Below are positions 44,566 to 53,200 of a DNA stretch of 64,000 nt, one piece after another. A program made the translations under genes and the position numbers. The stretch comes from Polaromonas sp. (GTDB taxonomy: Bacteria > Pseudomonadota > Gammaproteobacteria > Burkholderiales > Burkholderiaceae_C): positions 26,457 through 90,456 of the forward strand of contig NZ_JACDDD010000004.1 of the NCBI RefSeq assembly GCF_013817205.1. The letters run 5' to 3'. The notes beneath the pieces are model-generated. The model did no database searches, was not told the DNA's origin, and saw nothing but the letters and a program-made list of their open reading frames with translations. Within the stretch, counting starts at the first letter, position 1. Each line of letters opens with the position of its first letter.

Positions 44566-45639
44566 ATGCAGCTCTTGCTCGACAAAATCAGCAAAAAAGT
44601 CGGTCCGGAAACCTGGCTCCACGACATGAATCTGGCGCCGCGGCCCGGTGAAGTCACGGTGTTGCTGGGTGCCACGCAGGCCGGCAAGACCAGCCTGATG
44701 CGCGTGATGGCCGGTCTCGACGTTCCTAGCGCGGGCCGGGTTCTGGTCGATGGCGCGGATGTTACCGGCATGCCGGTGCGTGAACGCAATGTGGCCATGG
44801 TCTACCAGCAGTTCATCAACTATCCCTCACTCAGGGTCGCAGACAACATCGCCTCGCCGCTGAAACTGCGCGGTGAGAAAGACATAGACCAGCGGGTCCG
44901 CGAGATTGCCGCGCGCCTGCACATCGACATGTTTCTGGACCGTTATCCGGCCGAGCTGTCGGGCGGGCAGCAGCAACGTGTGGCGCTGGCGCGTGCGCTC
45001 GCCAAGGGCGCGCCCCTGATGCTGCTGGACGAGCCCCTGGTGAATCTGGATTACAAGTTGCGTGAGGAACTGCGCGAAGAGCTCACCCAGCTGTTTGCAG
45101 TCGGTGATTCGACGGTTATCTACGCAACAACCGAGCCTGGCGAGGCCCTGCTGCTGGGGGGCTATACCGCTGTGCTGGACGGTGGTGAGTTGCTCCAGTA
45201 CGGCCCGACGGCCGAGGTGTTTCATGCGCCCAAATCATTGCGGGTGGCACGCGCGTTCAGCGACCCGCCGATGAACCTGATTGGCGCACAGGCGAGTGAG
45301 CGCGGCGTGCAACTGTCAGGCGGCCCCGAGTTGGTCATGGCGCTGAAGCCGGGCGCGACTGCAGGCCTGACCGTAGGCGTACGTGCCAGCGCCTTGCGTG
45401 AAACGCCGCGCGACGGTGATGTGAGCCTGCCAGGGAAAGTCGAGCTGGCGGAAATCTCGGGCTCAGACACTTTTGTACACGTGAGCACACCCGTCGGCGA
45501 ACTGGTTGCTCAACTCACAGGCGTTCATTATTTCGACTTGGGTGCGCCGATCACGCTGTACCTTCATCCGGCCCATGCCTATGTGTTTGATGATGGCGGC
45601 GCCTTACTGGTGGCGCCCCAGCGCAAGGGAGGCCATTGA
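44566..45639 (+). CDS. glpS: Glycerol ABC transporter ATP-binding protein GlpS
   Basis: A 357-residue nucleotide-binding subunit. It has a degenerate Walker A (GATQAGKTSLM; consensus GxxGxGKT) and a degenerate switch loop (ATTEPGEA where THDxxEA is usual), but a normal signature (AELSGGQQQRVALARAL) and Walker B (LMLLDEPL). A C-terminal TOBE/OB region follows residue 240. This matches the GlpS/GlpT pair of the Rhizobium glpSTPQUV glycerol system (known). ATG 44566 is chosen over a TTG at 44500. It overlaps no neighbour and is 1 nt before glpT. Confidence 0.88.
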   Translation: MQLLLDKISKKVGPETWLHDMNLAPRPGEVTVLLGATQAGKTSLMRVMAGLDVPSAGRVLVDGADVTGMPVRERNVAMVYQQFINYPSLRVADNIASPLKLRGEKDIDQRVREIAARLHIDMFLDRYPAELSGGQQQRVALARALAKGAPLMLLDEPLVNLDYKLREELREELTQLFAVGDSTVIYATTEPGEALLLGGYTAVLDGGELLQYGPTAEVFHAPKSLRVARAFSDPPMNLIGAQASERGVQLSGGPELVMALKPGATAGLTVGVRASALRETPRDGDVSLPGKVELAEISGSDTFVHVSTPVGELVAQLTGVHYFDLGAPITLYLHPAHAYVFDDGGALLVAPQRKGGH

Positions 45640-45640
45640 G

Positions 45641-46717
45641 ATGGCACGCATAGACCTGGATCTTGCGCACGCCTACAAGGCAAACCCGCAAGAAGACGCC
45701 GATTACGCGTTGCTGCCGCTGCAGATGAGCTTCGAGGATGGCGGCGCCTATGCTCTGCTGGGCCCCTCGGGTTGTGGCAAGACCACCATGCTTAACGTGA
45801 TCTCCGGTCTGCTGGCGCCGTCACAGGGCACGGTGAAGTTTGATGGCAAGGACATGACGCATGCAACGCCGCAGGAGCGCAATATTGCGCAAGTGTTCCA
45901 GTTTCCGGTCATTTACGACACGATGACGGTGGCCGAGAACCTGGCTTTCCCGCTGCGCAACCGGAAAATGCCGGAAGACCAGATCAAAAAACGTGTCGGT
46001 CAGATTGCCGAGATGCTGGAGATGAGCGGGCAGCTGAACCAACGTGCAGCGGGCCTGGCCGCCGACGCGAAACAGAAGATTTCTTTGGGGCGTGGGCTGG
46101 TGCGGCCCGATGTGTCCGCCGTGCTTTTTGACGAGCCGCTGACGGTCATCGACCCGCACCTCAAGTGGCAACTTCGCCGCAAGCTCAAGCAGATTCATCA
46201 CGAACTCAAGCTCACCCTCATTTATGTGACGCATGACCAGGTTGAGGCGCTGACCTTTGCGCAGCAGGTTGTGGTCATGACGCGCGGCCGCGCGGTCCAG
46301 GTCGGGTCCGCCGACGCGCTGTTTGAGCGACCACAACATACCTTTGTCGGGCATTTCATTGGTTCGCCCGGCATGAATTTTCTGGCGGCGCGCGCTAACG
46401 GCGACTCTGTGGAGATCGCGGGTCACAGGCTGGCCCTGCCTGCCGGCCGCGAGCTTCCGCCGGGCGACTTCAAGCTCGGTGTGCGTCCGGAATACGTGGG
46501 GCTGGCTGCTGCCGGCGCTGCGGGCGCCGTGCCGGCCAGCGTCATGCGGGTACAGGACATCGGAACCCACACGATGGTGACAGCAATGGTCGGAGAGACG
46601 CCTGTGAAAGTGCGCCTTCATTCGGAGACGACGCTTCCGCAGGCCGGCGAGAGTATCTGGCTGCAGGTGCTGGGCGCGCATACCTGTTTCTACAAAAACG
46701 AGGAGCTCGTTGCATGA
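45641..46717 (+). CDS. glpT: Glycerol ABC transporter ATP-binding protein GlpT
   Basis: A 358-residue nucleotide-binding subunit with canonical Walker A (LLGPSGCGKTTML), Walker B (AVLFDEPL) and switch loop (VTHDQVEAL), but a degenerate signature (GLAADAKQKISLGRGL instead of LSGGQ). Paired with GlpS, one composite ATP site would be canonical and one degenerate. A TOBE region occupies the C-terminus. Start ATG 45641 with AAGGGAGG upstream; the stop overlaps glpP (46714-46717). Confidence 0.88.
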   Translation: MARIDLDLAHAYKANPQEDADYALLPLQMSFEDGGAYALLGPSGCGKTTMLNVISGLLAPSQGTVKFDGKDMTHATPQERNIAQVFQFPVIYDTMTVAENLAFPLRNRKMPEDQIKKRVGQIAEMLEMSGQLNQRAAGLAADAKQKISLGRGLVRPDVSAVLFDEPLTVIDPHLKWQLRRKLKQIHHELKLTLIYVTHDQVEALTFAQQVVVMTRGRAVQVGSADALFERPQHTFVGHFIGSPGMNFLAARANGDSVEIAGHRLALPAGRELPPGDFKLGVRPEYVGLAAAGAAGAVPASVMRVQDIGTHTMVTAMVGETPVKVRLHSETTLPQAGESIWLQVLGAHTCFYKNEELVA

Positions 46718-47604
46718 GCACCACCACTAAACCCGTCAACCAGAAGGCCTGGCTGTTGATCCTTCCGGTCATCATCTGCGTCGCCTTCTCGGCCATCCTG
46801 CCGCTGATGACTGTTGTCAACTATTCGGTGCAGGACATCATTTCGCCGGAGCGCAGGGTCTTTGTCGGAACTGAGTGGTTTGCGGCCGTCATGCGTGATG
46901 AGGACCTGCATGCGGCCCTGTGGCGGCAGCTGACGTTCTCATTTGCCGTCCTTGCTGTGGAGATTCCGCTGGGCATCGCGCTGGCTTTGTCCATGCCGGC
47001 CCAGGGCTGGAAGGCCTCCTTGGTGCTGGTACTGGTGGCGCTGTCGCTGCTGATCCCCTGGAACGTGGTGGGCACGATCTGGCAGATCTACGGTCGCGCA
47101 GATATTGGCCTGCTTGGCATGGTGCTGCAGAAAATGGGCTTCGATTACAGCTATACCGGCAATGCGCTGCACGCCTGGATTACGGTGCTGGTCATGGACG
47201 TCTGGCACTGGACGCCTCTGGTGGCGCTGCTTTGTTATGCCGGCCTGCGGTCCATTCCCGACGCCTACTACCAGGCGGCACGCATTGACGGTGCCAGCAA
47301 GTTTGCAGTGTTTCGCTTTATCCAGCTGCCCAAGATGCGTGGGGTTCTCATGATTGCCGTGTTGCTGCGGTTCATGGACAGCTTCATGATTTACACGGAA
47401 CCCTTTGTGTTGACCGGCGGCGGGCCCGGAAACGCCACTACTTTTCTCTCGCAGTACCTGACTCAAAAGGCCGTGGGGCAGTTTGATCTGGGGCCGGCGG
47501 CTGCTTTCTCGCTGATTTACTTTCTGATTATTTTGCTGCTGTGCTTCATCCTTTACAACTGGATGCAGCGGGTGGGCACACAAGAGAAGGAGAGCATGGA
47601 ATGA
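46714..47604 (+). CDS. glpP: Glycerol ABC transporter permease GlpP
   Basis: A 296-residue MalF-type permease with six transmembrane helices (first at about residues 12-34). The cytoplasmic EAA loop is YYQAARIDGASKFAVFRFIQ followed by LPKMR. The start overlaps the glpT stop by 4 nt (ATGA), so translation is coupled. An R1 repeat separates it from glpQ by 81 nt, which may loosen coupling inside the operon. Confidence 0.9.
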   Translation: MSTTTKPVNQKAWLLILPVIICVAFSAILPLMTVVNYSVQDIISPERRVFVGTEWFAAVMRDEDLHAALWRQLTFSFAVLAVEIPLGIALALSMPAQGWKASLVLVLVALSLLIPWNVVGTIWQIYGRADIGLLGMVLQKMGFDYSYTGNALHAWITVLVMDVWHWTPLVALLCYAGLRSIPDAYYQAARIDGASKFAVFRFIQLPKMRGVLMIAVLLRFMDSFMIYTEPFVLTGGGPGNATTFLSQYLTQKAVGQFDLGPAAAFSLIYFLIILLLCFILYNWMQRVGTQEKESME

Positions 47605-47610
47605 GCGCAG

Positions 47611-47682
47611 CGACGGGCCGCCCCAAGCAAGCTCGCGCCCCCTTGGGGGGCAGCGACAACACGAAGTGCAAAGCGTGGGGGC
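47611..47682 (+). repeat. Dispersed repeat R1, copy f, in the glp operon
   Basis: Contains GCCGCCCCAAGCAAGCTCGC, hairpin core GCCCCCTTGGGGGGC, CAGCGACAACACGAAGTGC and AAAGCGTGGGGGC. It sits between glpP (stop 47604) and glpQ (start 47686), replacing the expected short spacer. It leaves no obvious separate ribosome site for glpQ. Confidence 0.8.
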
Positions 47683-47685
47683 AGC

Positions 47686-48498
47686 ATGTCTAAGCCCCGC
47701 TTCCAGGCGAGAACACTGTTTCTCATCGCCTACATCATCTTTGCCCTGTTGCCCATCTACTGGATGATCAACATGAGCTTCAAGACCAATTCCGAGATTG
47801 TCTCGAGCTTTTCTTTCTTCCCGCAGGAGTTCACCTGGGCCAACTACCGGACGATTTTTACCGATCCGTCCTGGTACTCGGGTTACATCAACTCCCTCAT
47901 TTACGTGGCCATCAACACGGTGATTTCCATCACCGTGGCATTACCCGCCGCGTACGCGTTCTCGCGCTACAGCTTCATCGGCGACAAGCATGTGTTTTTC
48001 TGGCTGCTCACCAACCGCATGACGCCACCTGCCGTGTTTCTGTTGCCCTTCTTCCAGCTGTACACGACCGTGGGATTGATGGACACCCACATTGCCGTGG
48101 CGCTGGCGCATTTGCTGTTCAACGTGCCGCTGGCGGTCTGGATTCTGGAGGGTTTCATGAGCGGAATCCCGCGCGAGATCGACGAGACAGCGTATATCGA
48201 CGGCTATTCCTTCCCACGCTTTTTCGCCGTTATTTTCCTGCCACTGATCAAGGCTGGTGTCGGTGTGGCGGCGTTCTTCTGCTTCATGTTCAGCTGGGTC
48301 GAGCTGCTGCTGGCGCGAACGCTGACCAGCGTGAACGCCAAGCCGATTGTGGCGACGATGACGCGCACGGTTTCGGCTTCAGGCATGGACTGGGCAACGC
48401 TCGCCGCTGCAGGCGTGCTGACCATCGTGCCGGGCGCCATCGTGATCTGGTTCGTCCGGCATTACATCGCCAAGGGCTTTGCGATGGGCAGAGTATGA
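47686..48498 (+). CDS. glpQ: Glycerol ABC transporter permease GlpQ
   Basis: A 270-residue MalG-type permease with six helices and the EAA loop IDETAYIDGYSFPRFFAVIF followed by LPLIK. It pairs with GlpP to form the membrane channel. The upstream sequence is an R1 repeat ending in GGGGGCAGC directly before the ATG, so initiation may depend on a weak site or on readthrough from glpP. Confidence 0.9.
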   Translation: MSKPRFQARTLFLIAYIIFALLPIYWMINMSFKTNSEIVSSFSFFPQEFTWANYRTIFTDPSWYSGYINSLIYVAINTVISITVALPAAYAFSRYSFIGDKHVFFWLLTNRMTPPAVFLLPFFQLYTTVGLMDTHIAVALAHLLFNVPLAVWILEGFMSGIPREIDETAYIDGYSFPRFFAVIFLPLIKAGVGVAAFFCFMFSWVELLLARTLTSVNAKPIVATMTRTVSASGMDWATLAAAGVLTIVPGAIVIWFVRHYIAKGFAMGRV

Positions 48499-48510
48499 GA
48501 AGGACTGAAC

Positions 48511-48819
48511 ATGTTTGAGTGGATGGCGTGGACCTTGCCCGTGGCGGTGTTCTTCAGCTGCATCGTGCTGATGTTGATCGGCATGACGCTCTGGGAAATC
48601 AAGTCACCAACCACGATGCGCCGCGGCTTTTTGCCGCTGGACACCACACGCGGCGACCGCCTGTTTATCGGGCTGTTGGGGGCCGCCTATATCAATCTGA
48701 TCTTTGTGGGTCTGAGTGGCAAGTTGGGGGCAGCCATGGGCTTTCAGGTTGACCCCTCGATCTGGATCAGCTTTGTCATTTCCATGGGATGGATTGCGCT
48801 CGTCATGCGCAAGGGTTAG
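48511..48819 (+). CDS. DUF2160 membrane protein of the glycerol transporter (GlpU-like)
   Basis: A 102-residue protein with three hydrophobic segments (about residues 7-28, 48-66, 80-98), matching the small DUF2160 protein that occupies the U position between glpQ and glpV in glycerol ABC operons. GAAGGA lies a few nt upstream of ATG 48511. Its role (accessory membrane subunit) is known only by association. Confidence 0.8.
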   Translation: MFEWMAWTLPVAVFFSCIVLMLIGMTLWEIKSPTTMRRGFLPLDTTRGDRLFIGLLGAAYINLIFVGLSGKLGAAMGFQVDPSIWISFVISMGWIALVMRKG

Positions 48820-48902
48820 TGCGGATTTCAGGAGAGCGGCGCCCGGCAACCCTTCCCCGCCGGTGTGTCAGGAAACATGGGGAAGTCAATGAGGAGATTG
48901 AG

Positions 48903-48965
48903 ATGAACTTTTATACGCCTGCCGCCGCGCTCGCTGCGGCGCAACGCCAAGGAGTCAAACCATGA
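48903..48965 (+). CDS. Putative 20-residue leader peptide coupled to glpV
   Basis: ATG 48903 has an excellent GAGGAG site (48891-48896) at 6 nt and encodes MNFYTPAAALAAAQRQGVKP, with its TGA overlapping the glpV ATG (ATGA). The Ala-rich middle codes over a GC-rich dyad. It may be a leader peptide that delivers ribosomes to glpV, or a chance frame; glpV also has its own AGGAG. Confidence 0.4.
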   Translation: MNFYTPAAALAAAQRQGVKP

Positions 48966-50773
48966 AGCGCTCTATGTATGCACTGTCGGCCATCGGTGCG
49001 GCAGTCTTGATGATGTCGGCTTGCGGCAAAAAGGATGAGCCGGTTGCCGCTGCTCCAACCCCCGTGGTGGTTGCACCGGCTGCTGCGCCGGCTGCTGCGC
49101 CAGCAGTGGTTTCGGACGCTGCCAAAAAGTGGATAGACAACGAGTTCCAGCCATCCACCTTGACCAAGGAGCAGCAGGCCACCGAGATGAAATGGTTCAT
49201 CGACGCCGCTGCCAAGCTCAAGGCCAAGGGCGTCACCGAAATATCCGTGGTGTCGGAAACCATCACGACGCACGAGTACGAATCGAAAACGCTGGCCAAG
49301 GCCTTTGAGGAAATCACCGGAATCAAGGTCAAGCACGATCTGATCCAGGAAGGCGACGTGGTTGAAAAACTGCAGACCTCCATGCAGTCCGGCAAGTCGA
49401 TTTATGACGGCTGGATTTCTGACTCGGACCTGATCGGTACGCACTACCGCTACGGCAAAATTTTGGCGCTGTCCGACTATATGGAAGGTGCTGGCAAGGA
49501 GTTCACAAATCCCGGTCTGGACCTGAAAGATTTTATCGGGACCAGCTTCACTACCGGCCCTGACAAGAAGCTCTACCAGTTGCCGGACCAGCAGTTTGCC
49601 AATCTCTATTGGTTCCGGGCGGACCTTTTCGCCAAGCCAGAATTGCAGGAAAAGTTCAAGGCCAAGTACGGCTATGAGCTAGGGGTTCCGCTCAATTGGT
49701 CCGCCTACGAAGACATTGCGGCGTTCTTCAGCAACGACGTTAAGCAGATTGACGGCAAGCCGATTTACGGTCATATGGACTACGGCAAGAAGGACCCGTC
49801 GCTCGGCTGGCGCTTCACGGACGCCTGGCTTTCCATGGCTGGCACTGCGGACATTGGCAACCCCAACGGCTTGCCTGTGGACGAGTGGGGCATTCGCGTG
49901 GGTGATGACAAGTGCACACCAGTAGGCGCCTCGGTTGCCCGCGGCGGTGCCACTAACTCGCCGGCTGCGGTTTATGCCCTGACGAAGTACGTCGACTGGA
50001 TGAAGAAGTTCGCACCCAAGGAAGCCACCGGCATGACCTTCGGTGAAGCCGGTCCCGTGCCCGCGCAGGGCCAGATCGCCCAGCAGATCTTCTGGTACAC
50101 CGCGTTCACAGCGGACATGGTCAAGCCTGGCTTGCCAGTCGTCAACGCCGACGGAACGCCGAAGTGGCGCATGGCTCCGGGTCCTAACGGTCCCTACTGG
50201 AAGCAGGGCATGCAAAACGGCTACCAGGACGTGGGCTCATGGACTTTCTTCAAAGACCACGATGCCAACCGCACCGCTGCAGCCTGGTTGTACGCGCAAT
50301 TCGTGACGGCCAAAACGACGTCGCTGAAGAAGACCATGGTGGGACTGACACCCATTCGCGAATCGGACATTCGTTCGCAAGCCATGACCGACATGGCGCC
50401 CAAGCTGGGTGGTCTGGTCGAGTTCTACCGTAGCCCGGCGCGCGTGGCATGGTCACCAACTGGCACCAACGTTCCTGACTACCCCAAACTGGCTCAGTTG
50501 TGGTGGAAGAACGTGGCACAGGCTGTGACAGGCGAAAAAACACCGCAGGTTGCGATGGATACGCTTGCCGACGAGATGGACCAGGTGCTGGGCAGGCTTG
50601 AACGCGCGGGTATGGCGAATTGCCCTCCCAAGCTCAATCCCAAGGGTGATCCCGCAAAATACCTGAGCGACACCGGCGCGCCCTGGAAAAAGCTTGCCAA
50701 TGAAAAACCAAAAGGCGAGACCATCAACTACGACAAGTTGTTGCAAGCCTGGAAGGACGGCAAGGTTCGCTAA
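48962..50773 (+). CDS. glpV: Glycerol ABC transporter substrate-binding protein GlpV, lipoprotein form
   Basis: A 603-residue periplasmic binding protein with a lipobox LMMSAC (Cys21) and then an Ala/Pro/Val linker (residues 28-50), which would tether it to the inner membrane. The family 1-type binding domain follows: EISVVSETITTHEYESKTLA, KHDLIQEGDVVEKLQTSMQS, GGATNSPAAVYALTKYVDWM. Classical GlpV proteins are soluble with a standard signal peptide, so the lipid anchor is a variation worth noting. It is the last transporter gene before glpD. Confidence 0.87.
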   Translation: MKRSMYALSAIGAAVLMMSACGKKDEPVAAAPTPVVVAPAAAPAAAPAVVSDAAKKWIDNEFQPSTLTKEQQATEMKWFIDAAAKLKAKGVTEISVVSETITTHEYESKTLAKAFEEITGIKVKHDLIQEGDVVEKLQTSMQSGKSIYDGWISDSDLIGTHYRYGKILALSDYMEGAGKEFTNPGLDLKDFIGTSFTTGPDKKLYQLPDQQFANLYWFRADLFAKPELQEKFKAKYGYELGVPLNWSAYEDIAAFFSNDVKQIDGKPIYGHMDYGKKDPSLGWRFTDAWLSMAGTADIGNPNGLPVDEWGIRVGDDKCTPVGASVARGGATNSPAAVYALTKYVDWMKKFAPKEATGMTFGEAGPVPAQGQIAQQIFWYTAFTADMVKPGLPVVNADGTPKWRMAPGPNGPYWKQGMQNGYQDVGSWTFFKDHDANRTAAAWLYAQFVTAKTTSLKKTMVGLTPIRESDIRSQAMTDMAPKLGGLVEFYRSPARVAWSPTGTNVPDYPKLAQLWWKNVAQAVTGEKTPQVAMDTLADEMDQVLGRLERAGMANCPPKLNPKGDPAKYLSDTGAPWKKLANEKPKGETINYDKLLQAWKDGKVR

Positions 50774-50781
50774 CAAGTCAT

Positions 50782-50847
50782 GCGGGCTCCGGCCCGCGTG
50801 TTGCTTGATGGTGAGAGTGCGTGCGAACGACGTTTGCACGCACTCAC
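50782..50847 (+). promoter_or_regulatory. Two hairpins between glpV and glpD
   Basis: A short dyad GCGGGC-TCCG-GCCCGC (50782-50797) is followed by a long one: GTGAGAGTGCGTGC (50811-50824) pairs with GCACGCACTCAC (50836-50847), one base bulged. No T-run follows, so it is more likely an RNA-stabilising or attenuating structure than a terminator. Confidence 0.45.
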
Positions 50848-50901
50848 CACAGAAAATGCCAAGAAGCGAAACCTGCTTTGGGGTTTCCTTGGAGACCGAC
50901 A

Positions 50902-52497
50902 ATGGAGCACATGACATTTGAACTTTCGGCGTTGCCGACGCAGCGCGCAGACTTGATAGAGCGCCTGAAAGCGCCCCATACATACGATATTGCCATCATT
51001 GGTGGCGGCGCCACGGGGCTTGGCGTTGCCCTCGATGCTGCCGCACGCGGCTTCTCCGTGGTGCTGGTCGACTCCCATGACTTTGCCAAGGGAACTTCTT
51101 CGCGTGCGACCAAGCTGGTGCATGGGGGTGTGCGTTATCTGGCGCAGGGCAACATTTCCCTGGTCAGGGAGGCCTTGCATGAGCGCACTCGGCTGTTGGC
51201 CAACGCGCCGCATCTGGCGCAACCGCTGCCGTTTGTCATGCCCTCCTATAAATTCTGGGAAGCTCCTTTTTATGGGGTGGGACTCAAGATGTATGACGCC
51301 CTGGCCGGCAAGGCCGGGCTGGGCGCGACAGAGTTTTTGAGTCGCGCCGAGACCTTACGCGATCTGCCAACGGTGCGCGAGAAGGGGCTCAAGGGCGGCG
51401 TCAAATACTGGGATGGACAGTTTGACGATGCGCGTCTGGCGCTGGCGCTGGCGCGCAGCGCAGCGCGCGCGGGTGCCTTGCTGGTCAATTACTGTGCTGC
51501 CACCGGCCTGATTCATGAGGCAGGCAAAGTAGTGGGCCTGCAACTTACGGATCAGGAAAGTGGGCAGGCACTTACGGTGCGTGCCAAATGTGTCGTGAAT
51601 GCAGCTGGTGTTTGGGTCGACCAGTTGAGGGTGCTCGATGGCCAGGCCATCGGGCACGAGGCCCGGCCCATGGTGGCGCCCAGCCAAGGTGTGCACATCG
51701 TGGTGGACCGTGGGTTTTTACCGACTGACCATGCCTTGCTGGTTCCCAAAACGGCCGACGGCCGCGTGCTGTTTGCCGTGCCTTGGCTGGGCAAAACGAT
51801 TTTGGGCACGACCGATACGCCGCGCAATGATCTGGCGCGGGAGCCGATGGCCTTTCGGGAAGAGCTTGACTTCATTCTTGGCGAGGCTGGCCGCTACCTG
51901 AGCAGGGCTCCGGCGCCGGCAGATATCAGGAGTATTTGGGTTGGTCTCCGGCCCTTGGTCAAGCCGCCCGACGATGATGGCGACCGCACGCAGGCCCTCT
52001 CGCGCGAACACACCGTCCTGGTCAGCAAGAGCGGACTGGTCACAGTGACCGGCGGAAAATGGACAACCTACCGTGCCATGGCAGAAGATGTGCTGGACAA
52101 CTGTTTTGCCCGGAACCTGCTGCCCCAGCGCCCAGGTGGTGTGACCGCCAGCCTGTTGCTGGTCGGCGCCCAGTCGTCCGGCCACCGGATCAGCGATGCT
52201 CCGGGACTGCACCTTTACGGCAGCGATGCGGCGAGGGTGCTTGCGCTGCCGGGAAGCGACAGGGAGCTGGGCGGCGGGTTGACGGAAGCGATGGTCAGGT
52301 TCGCTGCACGCTACGAATACGCCCGGACCGTGGAGGACGTACTGGCCAGGCGGTCGCGACTGCTCTTCCTGGACGCCGCGCTGGCCAAGTCCCTGGCGGG
52401 CGCGGTGGCCGGCCTGCTTGAGGAGGAGGGCCAGGCCGCGCCTCGGCTGGCTGATTTCCTGACGCTTGCCGACCAGTATTTGACCCTGCCCAGCTGA
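50902..52497 (+). CDS. glpD: Glycerol-3-phosphate dehydrogenase (aerobic, FAD)
   Basis: A 531-residue membrane-associated flavoprotein oxidising G3P to dihydroxyacetone phosphate with electrons to quinone. FAD motif DIAIIGGGATGLGVALDAAA near residue 28, GTSSRATKLVHGGVRYL near 70, AAGVWVDQL, DTPRNDL, and KSGLVTVTGGKWTTYRAMAE near 380. ATG 50902 (MEHMTFEL) has GGAGA upstream. It completes the pathway glycerol to DHAP with GlpK and the ABC importer. Confidence 0.94.
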   Translation: MEHMTFELSALPTQRADLIERLKAPHTYDIAIIGGGATGLGVALDAAARGFSVVLVDSHDFAKGTSSRATKLVHGGVRYLAQGNISLVREALHERTRLLANAPHLAQPLPFVMPSYKFWEAPFYGVGLKMYDALAGKAGLGATEFLSRAETLRDLPTVREKGLKGGVKYWDGQFDDARLALALARSAARAGALLVNYCAATGLIHEAGKVVGLQLTDQESGQALTVRAKCVVNAAGVWVDQLRVLDGQAIGHEARPMVAPSQGVHIVVDRGFLPTDHALLVPKTADGRVLFAVPWLGKTILGTTDTPRNDLAREPMAFREELDFILGEAGRYLSRAPAPADIRSIWVGLRPLVKPPDDDGDRTQALSREHTVLVSKSGLVTVTGGKWTTYRAMAEDVLDNCFARNLLPQRPGGVTASLLLVGAQSSGHRISDAPGLHLYGSDAARVLALPGSDRELGGGLTEAMVRFAARYEYARTVEDVLARRSRLLFLDAALAKSLAGAVAGLLEEEGQAAPRLADFLTLADQYLTLPS

Positions 52498-52651
52498 TTC
52501 CGGCACCAGATGGGGACGCTTTGGACGCGAGTTGTGGCGGATCTGCTCTTAAAATCATAGCTTCCCAGCATTAGTGGACGGGGGCTGCAGCATGAAACGA
52601 TGAGTAGTTGAGAAATGACCGCGGGGCGTGCTTGTTTTTAGCGCTCAGGTG

Positions 52652-52680
52652 TTGACAAGGTTTCCGAATTTACCCATAAT
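52652..52680 (+). promoter_or_regulatory. Strong sigma-70 promoter of the spc operon
   Basis: TTGACA (52652-52657) and CATAAT (52675-52680) are 17 bp apart, close to consensus and the best promoter in the window. Transcription would start near 52687, leaving a leader of about 135 nt before rplN. Confidence 0.75.
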
Positions 52681-52686
52681 CGTGGG

Positions 52687-52822
52687 CTTCGCTGTAAAAA
52701 GCTGAGAATTCTGCCTAACGGAAGCATTGCAAGTGGTTTGCAGTGTGGACGACGGGCCCAAGACTGACTGGCAAGTCTTCCTGCAAGGGAAAAGGCGCTG
52801 GTGCAAGTTGGGACTAATTTAA
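52687..52822 (+). promoter_or_regulatory. rplN mRNA leader with hairpin
   Basis: The leader contains AAGACT (52760-52765) pairing with AGTCTT (52774-52779). It is a candidate for autogenous control by a ribosomal protein, although the E. coli spc regulator S8 acts near rplE; nothing here proves a binding site. A purine-rich site precedes ATG 52823 only weakly (GGGACTAATTTAA). Confidence 0.4.
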
Positions 52823-53191
52823 ATGATTCAAACGCAATCCAAACTCGATGTTGCTGACAACACGGGTGCCAAATCCGTGATGTGCATCAAGGTGCTGGGC
52901 GGATCCAAGCGCCGGTACGCCAGCGTCGGTGATGTCATCAAGGTGAGTATCAAAGAAGCCGCTCCGCGTGGCCGCGTCAAAAAAGGCGAGGTTTACAGTG
53001 CGGTGGTCGTTCGTACCGCCAAGGGTATCCGCCGCGGTGACGGCTCTCTCGTCAAATTCGATGGCAACGCAGCCGTGTTGCTTAATGCCAAGCTGGAGCC
53101 TATTGGCACCCGCATCTTCGGACCGGTCACGCGCGAACTGCGCACCGAGAAGTTCATGAAGATCGTGTCCCTGGCTCCTGAAGTTCTTTAA
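52823..53191 (+). CDS. rplN: 50S ribosomal protein L14
   Basis: 122 residues, the standard L14 length, from [20 protein letters not shown] to [19 protein letters not shown] end, with [20 protein letters not shown] in the middle. It binds 23S rRNA at the subunit interface (bridge B8). First gene of the spc transcript here; the S10-operon genes that normally precede it are absent, glpD being the upstream neighbour. Confidence 0.98.
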   Translation: MIQTQSKLDVADNTGAKSVMCIKVLGGSKRRYASVGDVIKVSIKEAAPRGRVKKGEVYSAVVVRTAKGIRRGDGSLVKFDGNAAVLLNAKLEPIGTRIFGPVTRELRTEKFMKIVSLAPEVL

Positions 53192-53200
53192 GGACACGCC

